Notes under the pieces: model-generated
What the model was told of the DNA's origin: nothing
The model's input: the letters and a program-made list of their open reading frames with translations, nothing else
The model's database searches: none
Position numbers and translations under genes: made by a program
NCBI GenBank assembly: GCA_002104905.1
Contig: MCFE01000152.1
Coordinates: 89,079-153,078, forward strand
Length of the DNA stretch: 64,000 nucleotides
Source of the DNA: Basidiobolus meristosporus CBS 931.73
Lineage: Eukaryota; Basidiobolomycota; Basidiobolomycetes; Basidiobolales; Basidiobolaceae
Reading direction: 5' to 3'
Shown: positions 38,005-48,325 of the stretch, piece after piece
How the letters are laid out: each line of letters begins with the position of its first letter
How positions within the stretch are numbered: position 1 is the stretch's first letter

Positions 38005-38511
38005 TCACAACAACTGTAGAGCGATGTAGCCAATAAGAGCGCCCGTTGACAACTTGGAGGCAGTTACGATGGAGCTAGCATCGTTCTTGTGATTGTTGTC
38101 GGATGGCTGAGATCCGGAGTTGTTGGTATTGTTGTTAGCGTTGCCATCGGAGGCCAAAATTTCAAACGATGGGCTGTAAGAGTAGTTAGGCGCTGACCCA
38201 ATTCGGATGGCATAATCCTTGGCAGGCGCCTGAGTGGCCGGGATATCCCACTGGTATTGGCCCGACGAGGTATCGACGTTGTTGCTGATGGTGGCAACGA
38301 GGGCCAGCGAGGTGGATTTGCCCTGCATCAAAGCGATGTCATGCTTGGCGGGCATGGGGGTTCCGTCGCTGTTATCTTGCCAGGTGATGATATTTTTGGT
38401 ACCTGCTTTCCAGGAGTTCTGCATCGGAGCGGTGATGACGGCTTTCGAATGAACATAGGTAAGAGCGGAAGCCATAGCTACCAGGATCGATGCATATCGG
38501 GAATAGTACAT
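38005..38511 (-). CDS. Kre9/Knh1-domain GPI-anchored surface protein 1
   Basis: A 168-residue frame with ATG at 38511 (the open frame extends upstream but the signal peptide begins here: MYYSRYASILVAMASALTYV). The mature part is one Ser-Thr-rich GPI-anchored/Kre9-Knh1 domain: AVITAPMQNSWKAGTKNIIT, then PMPAKHDIALMQGKSTSLAL, GQYQWDIPATQAPAKDYAIR and YSPSFEIL. A short Asn/Ser-rich linker with NNTNNSG glycosylation sites follows, and the C-terminus is hydrophobic (LSTGALIGYIALQLL) as for GPI attachment. Such proteins are wall or plasma-membrane associated, and Kre9/Knh1 are linked to beta-1,6-glucan assembly in yeast. This is the shortest of three tandem paralogues. TATA box at 38581-38586. Confidence 0.9.
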   Translation of the reverse strand: MYYSRYASILVAMASALTYVHSKAVITAPMQNSWKAGTKNIITWQDNSDGTPMPAKHDIALMQGKSTSLALVATISNNVDTSSGQYQWDIPATQAPAKDYAIRIGSAPNYSYSPSFEILASDGNANNNTNNSGSQPSDNNHKNDASSIVTASKLSTGALIGYIALQLL

Positions 38512-38580
38512 ATCTAGAGGTGTTGATGAGAAGCAGACCGAGCTTTGATTTATCGAATTCCAGAACCATCTACGCCGCTC

Positions 38581-38586
38581 TTTATA
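38581..38586 (-). promoter_or_regulatory. TATA box of surface protein gene 1
   Basis: TATAAA on the minus strand, about 70 bp upstream of the ATG. Confidence 0.55.
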
Positions 38587-40086
38587 GTTGGAAACGGGGG
38601 TCAAACGCTTCGTGAACCGTGAAGGAATGCCGAACGATGATATCCAGATAATCCACTGCATTAACCAATTCTCGTTAATGAAAAACCAGTGTCTCTGCTC
38701 TCTACGTCATACCGCTCTGCTTGAATGATGACGGTAACGCTGATGATGACAGATGATACACTTGTACGACGATACCCACCTTGTCCGGACTTTTAATTAA
38801 TATATCCACTCACCAACTACGGTAATCGTATACACGAAGGTGGAGATGGAGATTCTCCCCGATGACTGATAGCCTCGATTACGACTAAAACGATCCTCAG
38901 GTGACACCGACTAAACCTGAGCTGATCAAGCTTGGCTACGGCGGTGGACTCGTCCCGATCAATTCTAAATTAGTAGCGTGATCTACCCAGCGCAGAATCA
39001 ATCCGCCCGGGGGTTTCTCCAGCATGGAAGGTAGGATTTACTGAAATAAGAATGGATTCCAAGGCGTGAGACATTCATGTTTCATAACTGGCCGAGTATG
39101 TGCCAACCATTTACGAGAGTTGTTTACATCGTTCACTCGTGACATGTATGAGCATCATCCATACCACCAACAAGCTGGGATCGAAGCTGCCCCATTGAAC
39201 ATGGCAGCTCCGCCATCACCCATCTTAAATACGGAATAGAATATTCTGGGTGCATCGAATTAGGCCAGCTCCATAGAGAGAAAACTGGCTTTGTTTCAGC
39301 AAGGATTGGGGGTGCTAGTTAATCCTTTCTAGATATATCCTAATCCCCAAGTTTCAGTAACAGCACCCTGCCATCTAATAAGTGCTGGTCGGCAATATCG
39401 CAAACCAGTTGCTCCCGGAGAGGGGCCGCCCATTGGTCATCCGTGCGGGGTGGCCGTCGATATTAATTCGGTGACAGCCAGCGCAGCTCTTCACAAACAA
39501 ATCAGCAATCTCGGCTTGGCTCAGCCACATTGTGAAGCTGAACGGGCCCAACGTGAATAAAGCAACCCTATAGCCTTGCGAGAAGTGGCAATTGGCATCT
39601 TTGGAAACGGATCTAATGGATTCATCAGGTTTCCTCGAATCATTTCACAAAACTGCGTGTAGACTGTTTTTCTTATGGTAATCCTAACTACCATTTTAGG
39701 CAGCACAAACCAGTCCCATCATAATCTGGGGTTTCCGATGCGGAAATTCCCTCTTTGTGCACATCGAAATATGGTATTTAATTTACGTTCTATTTGACGA
39801 CTACGCCAAGATAGTTTCAGTGTGGTTGTTTTCTGGGCGTTTCCATGACTCGACTGGTATCATCCAATGGCCACCACCATAACCCGGATACATTGGCAAA
39901 TGTATTTCCTTCTTGCTCCGACCCATCTATGGCTGCCGGATTTAGTCTTGCCGTTGGCGATTACTCAATATTTCAACAGACAATTATTTATTTCTTGGCT
40001 TATGATTACGGGTAACACTAGAGATGAGTACAAGACGTGCAGACGCTTATGATGTGAGTATTGATATCATGGGGTTTTGTGTAGAA
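38587..40086. other. Spacer between paralogues 1 and 2
   Basis: About 1.5 kb of upstream DNA of paralogue 1. No supported gene. Frames at 39521-39706 and 39867-40052 are short and unrecognised. Confidence 0.5.
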
Positions 40087-40770
40087 TTATTGTTGAGCAA
40101 GACCGGCAAACACGGCGATAGCGCCAATCAGATATCCGGGGTTAAGGGCAGCACCAGCATTAGTAGCGGTAGGAGTGTGGGTGGCGGTGGAGGTGGAAGG
40201 AACAGCAGGAACCTTGGTACCGGAGCTGGTGGCAGTGCTAGAGGGAGAACTGGAGTTGGCAGAGGATGACACGCCGGGGGTGGAGCTAGCAGAACTTATA
40301 GGTGATGAGTTGCTGCTGGCGGGTTGGGAAGCAGAAGATGCGCTGGTGGAGGTGGAGCTTTGCGCTGGCTGGCTTGTTGTGGTGCTGTTTCCTCCTGGAA
40401 CTGCGCTTCCGCTAACAATCTCGAACGAGGGGCTGTAAGCGACGTTGGGTAGGGTGCCAAGACGAATGGCATATTCTTTGCCAGGGGCTTGGCCTGCAGG
40501 GATATCCCACTTGTATTGTCCAGTAGCAGAATCAACGTCGGTAGCAATGGTACCAACCAGCTGGAGTGTAGTAGCCTTCCCTTGCATGAGATCAATAGTA
40601 AGCTTGGCTGGCATTGGTTCGCCTTCATTATTCTCTACCCAGGTAATTATGTTACTGGAGCCTGCTTTCCAAGATCCCCCAAGGGGTGAAGTAACTGCAG
40701 CACCTGCGCTAACATATGTGATAGCAGTGCTAAGAACAGCGATCAAGGCAGTGAGGCTGGTGAAGTGCAT
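40087..40770 (-). CDS. Kre9/Knh1-domain GPI-anchored surface protein 2
   Basis: A 227-residue frame with ATG at 40770. Signal peptide MHFTSLTALIAVLSTAITYV, then the domain: AVTSPLGGSWKAGSSNIITW, PMPAKLTIDLMQGKATTLQL, GQYKWDIPAGQAPGKEYAIR, VAYSPSFEIV. It differs from paralogues 1 and 3 in a long Ser/Thr/Ala/Pro stretch (residues about 130-205, e.g. SASSASQPASSNSSPISSAS), a likely heavily O-mannosylated stalk, before the hydrophobic GPI tail (YLIGAIAVFAGLAQQ). The domain is followed in the same order by a stalk and tail in all three genes, so they arose by tandem duplication and then diverged in stalk length. Confidence 0.92.
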   Translation of the reverse strand: MHFTSLTALIAVLSTAITYVSAGAAVTSPLGGSWKAGSSNIITWVENNEGEPMPAKLTIDLMQGKATTLQLVGTIATDVDSATGQYKWDIPAGQAPGKEYAIRLGTLPNVAYSPSFEIVSGSAVPGGNSTTTSQPAQSSTSTSASSASQPASSNSSPISSASSTPGVSSSANSSSPSSTATSSGTKVPAVPSTSTATHTPTATNAGAALNPGYLIGAIAVFAGLAQQ

Positions 40771-40831
40771 CGTATGAAAAGAGGGAATTCAACAAATGGG
40801 ATGGTTGTCAGCACGGTGGAGTTCAAAGGTA

Positions 40832-40837
40832 TTTATA
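40832..40837 (-). promoter_or_regulatory. TATA box of surface protein gene 2
   Basis: TATAAA (in CGTATAAATACC) on the minus strand, about 62 bp upstream of the ATG. Confidence 0.55.
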
Positions 40838-41157
40838 CGTGTAGCCGGCCCTCCGATGACAAAATAAACCATGAGATTCATATCATTGGTGTTACACAAA
40901 TTCCAAATCGTCTTTGATGAAATCAAGACTAGAATGACGTAGAAATTCGTTAACCACCGAAAAGATTGATTTTGGATATATGTAGATGCACTATTTGATT
41001 GACTGATTTGCGACATTCGCGGTTATTTATATATCGAGTTGTTAATTAGGCCGCGCATTCCGATATCGGTCGATCAATCAATTCACATTTGACTGGTCAC
41101 GAAGTCGTAGGGGAACTCGAGTATTTATTTCAATTTCATATTCAAGACATAAACAAG

Positions 41158-41748
41158 CTACATGAATCGAGAGGCAATATAGGCCGCAAGTACAACGTTA
41201 CTCAGTTGTAGAGCTGAGTTCAAAACAGCACCATTTCTTTGTGTGGGAGTACCTGTTGATCCAGCATTAGTTGCTGAAGGGGTGTTGCCACCGTTGCTGT
41301 GGGCCTCGGTGACCTGGTTGGGTGCAGTGGAGGTTCCGGCTGGAGCACTGGAGTCCGGAGCTGCACCTCCACCCTGTGCACCATTGGCGCCTACGATTTC
41401 GAAATATGGACTATATGCTACATCTGGAGGGGTGCCAATACGAATGGAATAATCCTTTGCAGGAGCTTGGTTAGCGGGGATGTTCCATGAGTATTGGCCA
41501 GCTGATGAATCAACTTGGGAGACAACGCTGGCAACGAGTTGTAATGAAGTCATCTTCCCTTCCATCAAGGCAATGTCAAATTTAGCTGGCATAGGTTTAC
41601 CGTCGCCATTATCGGTCCAAGTGATGATGTTTGTTGTTCCGGCCTTCCAGGAGCTCATCAGAGGAGCAGTGATGGCGACGCTAGCGAAGACATAGGGAAC
41701 GGTGGCCCCCAAAACGGCAAGAAAGGAGCAAATGTTGGATAGGTACAT
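41158..41748 (-). CDS. Kre9/Knh1-domain GPI-anchored surface protein 3
   Basis: A 196-residue frame with ATG at 41748. Signal peptide MYLSNICSFLAVLGATVPYV, then the Kre9/Knh1-type domain (AITAPLMSSWKAGTTNIITW, PMPAKFDIALMEGKMTSLQL, GQYSWNIPANQAPAKDYSIR, VAYSPYFEIV). A medium Gly/Ser/Thr/Pro linker (residues about 123-175) and a hydrophobic C-terminus (LQLSNVVLAAYIASRFM) follow. No cysteine in the domain. Closest neighbour is paralogue 2, about 390 bp downstream on the same strand, so the 41149-40771 interval must hold both the terminator of this gene and the promoter of the next. Confidence 0.92.
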   Translation of the reverse strand: MYLSNICSFLAVLGATVPYVFASVAITAPLMSSWKAGTTNIITWTDNGDGKPMPAKFDIALMEGKMTSLQLVASVVSQVDSSAGQYSWNIPANQAPAKDYSIRIGTPPDVAYSPYFEIVGANGAQGGGAAPDSSAPAGTSTAPNQVTEAHSNGGNTPSATNAGSTGTPTQRNGAVLNSALQLSNVVLAAYIASRFM

Positions 41749-41809
41749 GTGGTGAGGGGTAGATCAAGTGTGAGCACTGAGTTGCAACAGCCGGTGGTCA
41801 CTGCTCTCT

Positions 41810-41816
41810 TATATAT
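41810..41816 (-). promoter_or_regulatory. TATA box of surface protein gene 3
   Basis: TATATAA on the minus strand, about 62 bp upstream of the ATG. Confidence 0.55.
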
Positions 41817-43706
41817 CAGATTCGTGGGTGTAGAACAGATTAAGAGGCGATATAAAATAACCAAGACACCGCTGACAAGTGCCGGTGATTCGTCTTGGCT
41901 GAAAAGCAGTGCATGCCAATCAGTTGTTGGGCGAGCAATGCGTCTGGCCAAGGTCATTAGTGGTGATCTCATTAGCGGTCAGCAATCAACGGAGAGATTA
42001 ATGCGTATTTGTTGGTGAATTGGTATTTTCATGGCGATGGATGACTCCAAACTTGGCCTAGTGTTGACCAAATGTCAATATAAAAAGTATTTTCTGGCAA
42101 CCGGTTGTCTGATAATACTCACCCAGTTGCTGAAGTGTTCAAAAATATCAACTCAATAGAATTAACAAGGTTTGATTCTGGGAGTGCTTATGTAACTCTG
42201 GGTGCCGATTGGCTGATGCAGCCACCATGTCTAAGTCGTCAAAAACCAAAGCCAGCTCACTCGATATGTGAATAAAATGGAGTATTATATGTTGTATTAT
42301 TAAACACTCATGACTGGGATTAGTGGGTCTCCGAGGGGAACGTGATTGGGTGATGGTGTGACAAAAATAACCTATCCATTTGTAACAGCAGAGGCTGCAT
42401 TGGCGTAGTGAATCGCACATCCCTTTTGACCACTAGATAGTCAGCTTGAAACAACCAAACCGAAAATGCCACCGACTTTGGCTCTTCTGTGGCGATTCCA
42501 TGTAATCCATCGCCACGGCATATTCATCTTCGAGTTGACCCTGTAACCAAATTAATGATGCTAGCGCCAATGCGATGATGCTTCTTAAACAAACGTGTAC
42601 ACATGGAGCACTAATCGATATAGCCACATATTACCATGTTGGATATAAGCATGAGGTGGTCGTTATTTAGGATGTTGGGGAGGAATTTTCGTGTTAGCCG
42701 CTTACAAAAAAGGGATACGTTCGAATCAGGAACTTTCATGGGAACCGCTTAAGGATCAGTTACCAAAAACGATTGAGTGGACTCTGAGGAGTAACTATTA
42801 TGGGACACCAAGGCGGAGTTCTTTATGGTTCTGGAAAGATAGCTAATAAGCGTTGCCTTCGTCACCCTTTGCCAAAATCGATTGAGGAGAATTGTTCTCA
42901 TTTCGATCCACTTGTCCAGCTGTGTTCCGCTGTTACTAAATACACTCGATACCACCCTGTACGTTATTCCACGAGTTCAAAAGGCCATATGGGGTTCTTA
43001 TATGGTTTCTATTTGAAAATATATGCCACGAATCCACCCTCCACTAAGGATATGGTGGGGATACTGGCTGAGGAATGGCAACACTCGGAAAATGACAACC
43101 GCGAAGATATCGTGATTCATTTTGACATCGATGCACCAATTCCAGGATTGGTAACTGAGATGTGTTCGATTTGAGAAGTAAACCATCGGTGTTGTACAGC
43201 TATGTTTTGTTGCCAGAATAGGATCTATGAATTTCGCAAGAGCAAGAACGCTTCTCACGCAAATCTCTACGATAAAGAGGTTGAAGGCAACGTCAGCTAT
43301 GTTAAACATGCTAATTCGAAGCTTCAGCTCAGAGCGCCATATGGCGCCATGAGAGCCCTAACCAGACTTCCGGTTCGTGATGTTCCGCATTTGCCCTGTC
43401 CCTTATATTGCTTGTGAGGATTCGAGAGAAGCTTTGCAGTTATTTCAGCAGCCTATTTCAGTCGCGCCTCTGAGAAAGCGACCACCATGATCATATAGAT
43501 AGTACAATGGGTAGATGTAATAGGGGATGTCCAATTTATTGGCACGGTCGCATTCTGCTGTCCCGTACCTCCACGAAACATTGAAGGTAGTTAGGAGAAT
43601 TCAAGAGTAAAATTGAGAGTTTGAAAGCTTCGAATTCTCTTACGAAACTCAAAGCTATCTCTAGTTGAATGAAAAATCATTAGCTCCCGGGCGTACAAGG
43701 TGCAGC
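41817..43706. other. Intergenic, one unassigned ORF
   Basis: The frame at 42800-43174 (+, 124 codons, MGHQGGVLYGSGKIANKR...) has an ATG and no recognisable domain, and a large antisense frame lies next to it. A second + frame follows at 43202-43417. They could be exons of one unknown gene or relics. No other feature seen. Confidence 0.3.
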
Positions 43707-45609
43707 TCAGTTTGCCAACTCCAGGATTAAGTTTTTGTAGAACTTGATGGCAAAGAGATACTCCTTGACGGGAATGAATTCATCGTGATCATGAAGTAGG
43801 CCTGGTGTGTTGAGGAACGGTGAGATCCCAAGCGCAGGAACGCCGGATTGTCTTACGTATCTATTTCGTAGAAATCGTTCAGCAGTCTTAGCAAAGCAAA
43901 GGTATTTGGCCGAGCAGTTACCGTGCGTCTATGGAATAACAATTAGTTGGATGGTGTAAACGCCAGGAAACCTAGTATTGATTTACCTGTAGTCCCTGGC
44001 ATGATATCTGGAACATAGTCATAGTTGCTAAGTGGAGACATGAGATACGTGGAATAAATGAAAGTGCCAAGCAAGTCGTCCTACTGTTTCTTGAAAGCAG
44101 ATTGGAGCTTTTGCCACCAGCTAGGGTTTGAATCGATTGGTGTAACGATGGGTTTGGGGAAAAAGGTGATGAATTCCATCTTGGCACTACGTTTAAATGT
44201 GAATGAGGGTTGAAGAGAAGCTTCATAAAGTGAGAGATTACTTGTTTTCTTTGGCGGTTTGTTTCAACATAGCCATGACTTCGTCTGGGTCATCATTTGG
44301 TGAAACTCGGATGTCGAACACTAGGATGATGGTGGGGTTTTCGTTAGGTGGATTCAATGGCAAATCATACAGCACCATTACCTGCTTCAACATTCCCAGG
44401 AACGACGTTAGGTTGAACGCCACTCTAGCGGTGCTCGCATTTAGGTAAAAATGTCTTGAAACGAGCATTATGTTCAATTTACCTTGAGCATAGTCAAGTT
44501 TACGGTGGAGACCTGCCCCAGTGTTAATTTTCCATTACTTGCCTCAAGCTTTTGCTTTTGCTCTGCACGGAATTTAAGCAGGGTGTTTGTACTATTCAAC
44601 TACGAAAGGTCCATTAGTTGATGAGCCTGATGGTTACCGATAAGCAAACTCACTAGCCCCTCCACTGCAGTATTCTCTACGAATTTCAATCCGTGCCCAG
44701 TGTTTCCTTCGAAGGTAAATCTGACCCACCTGATAAATCGTATTATTCGGGAAGCATCATGTAGAAGAAAGAAGCACTGCTACATACCATGGTGCTCTCT
44801 CTCCATGGAATACTCTCAGAGTCCCATCTGGGTTAGGTAAGCCCTCATCCAAGAAGAGGCCAATATTCAGATCACGATACTCCTGCGTCTTGGAAAATTG
44901 TTCCCATCCTTTGGCACCACCTACTTCCTCATCTGGAATAGGGCTTTCTTTTAATATCAAAAAAGCGGGGTATCTCTATCAACATTCAAAACCTACCAGG
45001 CGCAAAGATCACGTGAATGGTATTCCGGAGTTGAATAGACTCCGACAGCAACTCACGTATGGCTTCCAGGTGACTATCGGAACTGTGTGTTAAACCTTTT
45101 TGCCTCAATAACACACACCATGAACTCTCACATACGCGATTCCTATCGATTTCATATCTTGAGCGCCACGGGCATATATGATTTCCCCGTGTGTTTCATC
45201 TTCGACAAGGTCAGCAGCGAACGGATCGTGAGTCCAATTTTCCTTAATGGGTAGACTATGTTTAGTCTTGATAAGAAAAGAGTGGCTGGTGGTCTCTAGA
45301 GCAGACATACTCTATACACAGGCACCACATCCATGTGCGAGTTCAAGGCCAGACTTGGCTCTTCTGGGTGGGTTCCAGGCAAAGTAACGATTACTAGAGG
45401 GTTTTTTGGTGCAACCTAGAGAAAACTCAAGTCAGGCAAGTGGGTAATGAGCTTCTAAAAATAATACTTACTTCTACAATTTTATGTTGTAATTTCAAGT
45501 CTTTTGCTAGGCTAACCACATACTCAACTGAGGAGGTATAGTCAGGGTTGGGATGAATAGCATAGACTCGCAAATATTCCTGCAAGCGTTGCACTTGTGG
45601 TAAAGTCAT
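43707..45609 (-). CDS. ACY1: Aminoacylase-1 (N-acyl-amino-acid hydrolase, M20 family)
   Basis: Nine or more exons on the minus strand. Start MTLPQVQRLQEYLRVYAIHP (45609), stop after KNLILELAN (43707). It removes the acyl group from N-acylated amino acids in the cytosol, using two zinc ions. The metal-binding residues of the family are all visible: His in LALNSHMDVVP, Asp in IIYARGAQDMKS, the catalytic Glu-Glu in APDEEVGGAKG (joined across an intron), Glu in LFLDEGLPNPDG, and the C-terminal His in GLLHDHDEF. Other blocks match ACY1: QPNVVPGNVEA-VFDIRVSPN in the dimerisation domain, PDIMPGTTDARYVRQSGVPA and LGISPFLNTP. Every junction I reconstructed keeps frame, with introns of about 50-65 bp, so the gene looks functional. 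Slight doubt remains on one or two exon edges. Confidence 0.92.
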
Positions 45610-47037
45610 TTTTCAATATCTCTGGGAGAAGATAGGGTATAGGTGGCGGAGACCAGAGTGGAATGCGCAGCTTATATGTTTGGTGACTGGTAGAATTCAC
45701 TACTTTCGATTGCGTAGGGTGTACAAATGGTGACAGAAATGGTTGTATAATATGCCACACCAATAGCATAATTTCTACTGGATTGACGATCCCAGGAAAT
45801 GGCGTAATTTTTCCCCAATATTATTCATGGCATAAACATCTAATAGCTGGGCACAAATACTACATCTCCACATTTCAGGCAATTTGTCAGAACATTGTAT
45901 ACAATCGACTCGTGGGAAACCCCAGTAGGACGACTGTGCACGGGTACATCGTCATGGCATGGAGTACAGCAGTCAGAGCATATGAGTGAGAAGGTTTACT
46001 AACATCATTCTATTGCTCTCTTATCCTTCAAGTTCAGGTCAAAGACGGCGGATTAACCTGTTTACGGCGGGAATGTAAAAAGACAAAAGATGCTCAACAT
46101 GTATTTCCTTATGTTGATTTGCGTAACGTACAATCCTCAGCCATCCAAAAGCCTGTACATCTAACCCCAATCTTCTTCGGGAAGCCAATAACAACCAGGA
46201 TGTCAAAATCCCATCAGAAGCATCCTTCCTTCACTTATTATCCATCACAAACGCCGGTTGATGAAACAAGGACTAACCATTCAGAGCGTTCAATCTAAGC
46301 GGCGGTCCTGACAGTTGGGCTGAAAACCTCATATTTACACGAGCACCTTTCGTCAAGTCATTGACTAAATCCAATACGTTGAGTCCTTGTTTGGCATGAA
46401 CTTGAAGTAAAGGATTCACGCTTTGAACCGTATTTCCTCATTGATCAAACTACAAAGCAAGTTTTGTTCAGAAGATATGTTGAAGTAGATGCTAGAAATT
46501 GTTGTGTCGCGAAAACTATTCCAAATAGTTAAATAAAATAACGACATATGACAAGTTCTGACTCTTTATAATCGTGTCCTATATCAGTTATGTACAATGG
46601 TTTGATGTATGTATGGGACTGTAGTTATTTTTATGTCAGTATCTGCTACAATACTTATTCTGCTGATTGTGTTAGATAATCTTGACAATCAAATCAGTAC
46701 TGTCGAGCTGTGATGAAGTTCTGGAATACTTGAAATGGATTTTCATAACTCTTACATTCACTGTTGTCCTTGGCGACACCAAATTCGAATTCGTTTCAAA
46801 ACTATTGATTACTTATCTTACTCGAGTGATCAAACACACGCTAACTTTCGGTGCTATTTATGATGCGGGCTATCTAACTATGTAACAATTCTAGAAGGAA
46901 ACCCAAAAGGCTTTACATGAGTGAATGTGTTCAATAGTCAACACGAATGTAGTTAGACTGACCTACTACAGTTTGCTGGTGCAGAAGATACATTACTCAA
47001 AAGCTTCCATTCATTTAACTATTGGCTCTTGAATCTT
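45610..47037. other. Intergenic, no supported gene
   Basis: About 1.4 kb, becoming AT-rich to the right. Only short frames (e.g. 46682-46885 +) without recognisable content. Confidence 0.45.
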
Positions 47038-47240
47038 TTGTAAATTTTGCAATTACACCTAAATATCTCATCAACTTAGTCACTTGGATCATAGTCTACA
47101 AATCTTAGGATATCTTGCCTACATCCCTTGTTGGGTATTACTTATTTATTGAGGCATCCAGCATTTTGGGCTTACACTATTCCCGCAAAGTATATACACA
47201 TTGCTTGACCTCTATTTATTCACAAGTGGTCTTCATGCAA
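47038..47240 (+). repeat. MITE-like repeat, left part (copy H)
   Basis: Plus-strand match beginning TTTTGCAATTACACCTAAAT and fading after the CCTTGTTGGGTATTAC region. The right half is diverged or replaced. Confidence 0.5.
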
Positions 47241-47333
47241 TAAATCTAGTTCTCCTAATCATTGACAGTCCTCCCTGGTGCTTTGCCAATACCTTGCATT
47301 TCCACTCCAAGTAGCTAGAGAAAGCTAGCTTTT

Positions 47334-47680
47334 GTTATAAAAACTTGTAATTATACCTAAATATTCACCTAACTTAGTCACTTAGATCATTACATACAAA
47401 TATCGGAGAATACTGACCAAGTTCCTTGTCAGGATTTACTTGAAATATTTTGACCAAAACAGCAGGTACCCAGAGCATGAAAATTAGTTAAGTTGTCCAA
47501 GCTGCCCCATGCTTTTCACACATGTTCTTGGGGCCTTATTAAAATATTTACGGAATGTAAAAGTAGTATTTATACTTTTACATGGTCTTGGCAAAACAGA
47601 CCTGTGTAATATGTCTAAGTGAGAACCACATAATCCACTTGTTCTCCCAATTGCTTCACTATCTCCATAACTCTTACAAC
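47334..47680 (+). repeat. MITE-like repeat, complete with target duplication (copy I)
   Basis: A 347-bp copy from GTTATAAAAACTTGTAATTA to CTCTTACAAC, flanked on both sides by the exact heptamer AGCTTTT (47327-47333 and 47681-47687). The ends form a short inverted repeat (GTT(A/G)TAA / TTACAAC). This copy defines the element limits and a 7-bp target-site duplication. Confidence 0.85.
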
Positions 47681-47687
47681 AGCTTTT

Positions 47688-48239
47688 ACTTTAATATGCA
47701 CACACAAGCTATCATATTGTACCAGCAGTAGAGTCTATAATGTTGTAAATATTTAGTTGATACCTGCACCATTCATATTACATAAATTTTACTTGATTTT
47801 TTGCCAAGCCATGAGTTATTTGCCCAAAATTTGGTTTGTAAGATATTAGCTACTTGATAGATATAGCAAAGGTCTGGAAGTTATTGCTATTTACAAACTT
47901 GCTTAAGAACCTCAAGACTTTGCACACACTTCCTGGGACCTTCTTTGATACAGTCTTATCATTGGCAATACAAATTTTCCACAAAAGTATAATTACTTAC
48001 TTGGCACTCAATGGAGCTGCAAATGAATATCATGCAACTCTTGTAGCTCTCCAAATTACTTCCAAAACTCCCCAAAATTTTGCAGTATATAATGGTTAGC
48101 ATAATATGCATTATAGAGGAATATTATCAAAACCAGCAGAGTGCCAAAAGAAGCCAAGTTTTCCTAGTGTTATTGCTCTTGTTAATGAAAGCTGTAGCCT
48201 AGGTTAAGTGGAGGTAAGTAATACAAAGTGTTGTGCTAA
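47688..48239. other. AT-rich DNA, no supported gene
   Basis: The 47854-48099 frame resembles repeat-derived sequence (it includes CTCAAGACTTTGCACACACT and CTTCCTGGGACCTTC, as in the MITE-like family) and is not a gene. Confidence 0.45.
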
Positions 48240-48325
48240 GAAATTCTCATATCAATTTGTAAGTAAAGATCTAAGTTACTAAGTCAGGTCAATATTTAGG
48301 TGGAATTACAAATTTTACAACACAG
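48240..48325 (-). repeat. MITE-like repeat, left end (copy J)
   Basis: Minus-strand left end only: GTTGTAAAATTTGTAATTCC, then ACCTAAATATTGACC and onward for about 85 bp. Confidence 0.55.

Noticed and set aside
42433-42627. Small secreted peptide gene on the minus strand (signal-like LRSIIALALASLIWL)
   Set aside because: The frame has no ATG before the hydrophobic stretch; it opens with GTG.
47854-48099. 81-codon plus-strand frame as a gene
   Set aside because: It contains pieces of the MITE-like consensus and has no protein features.
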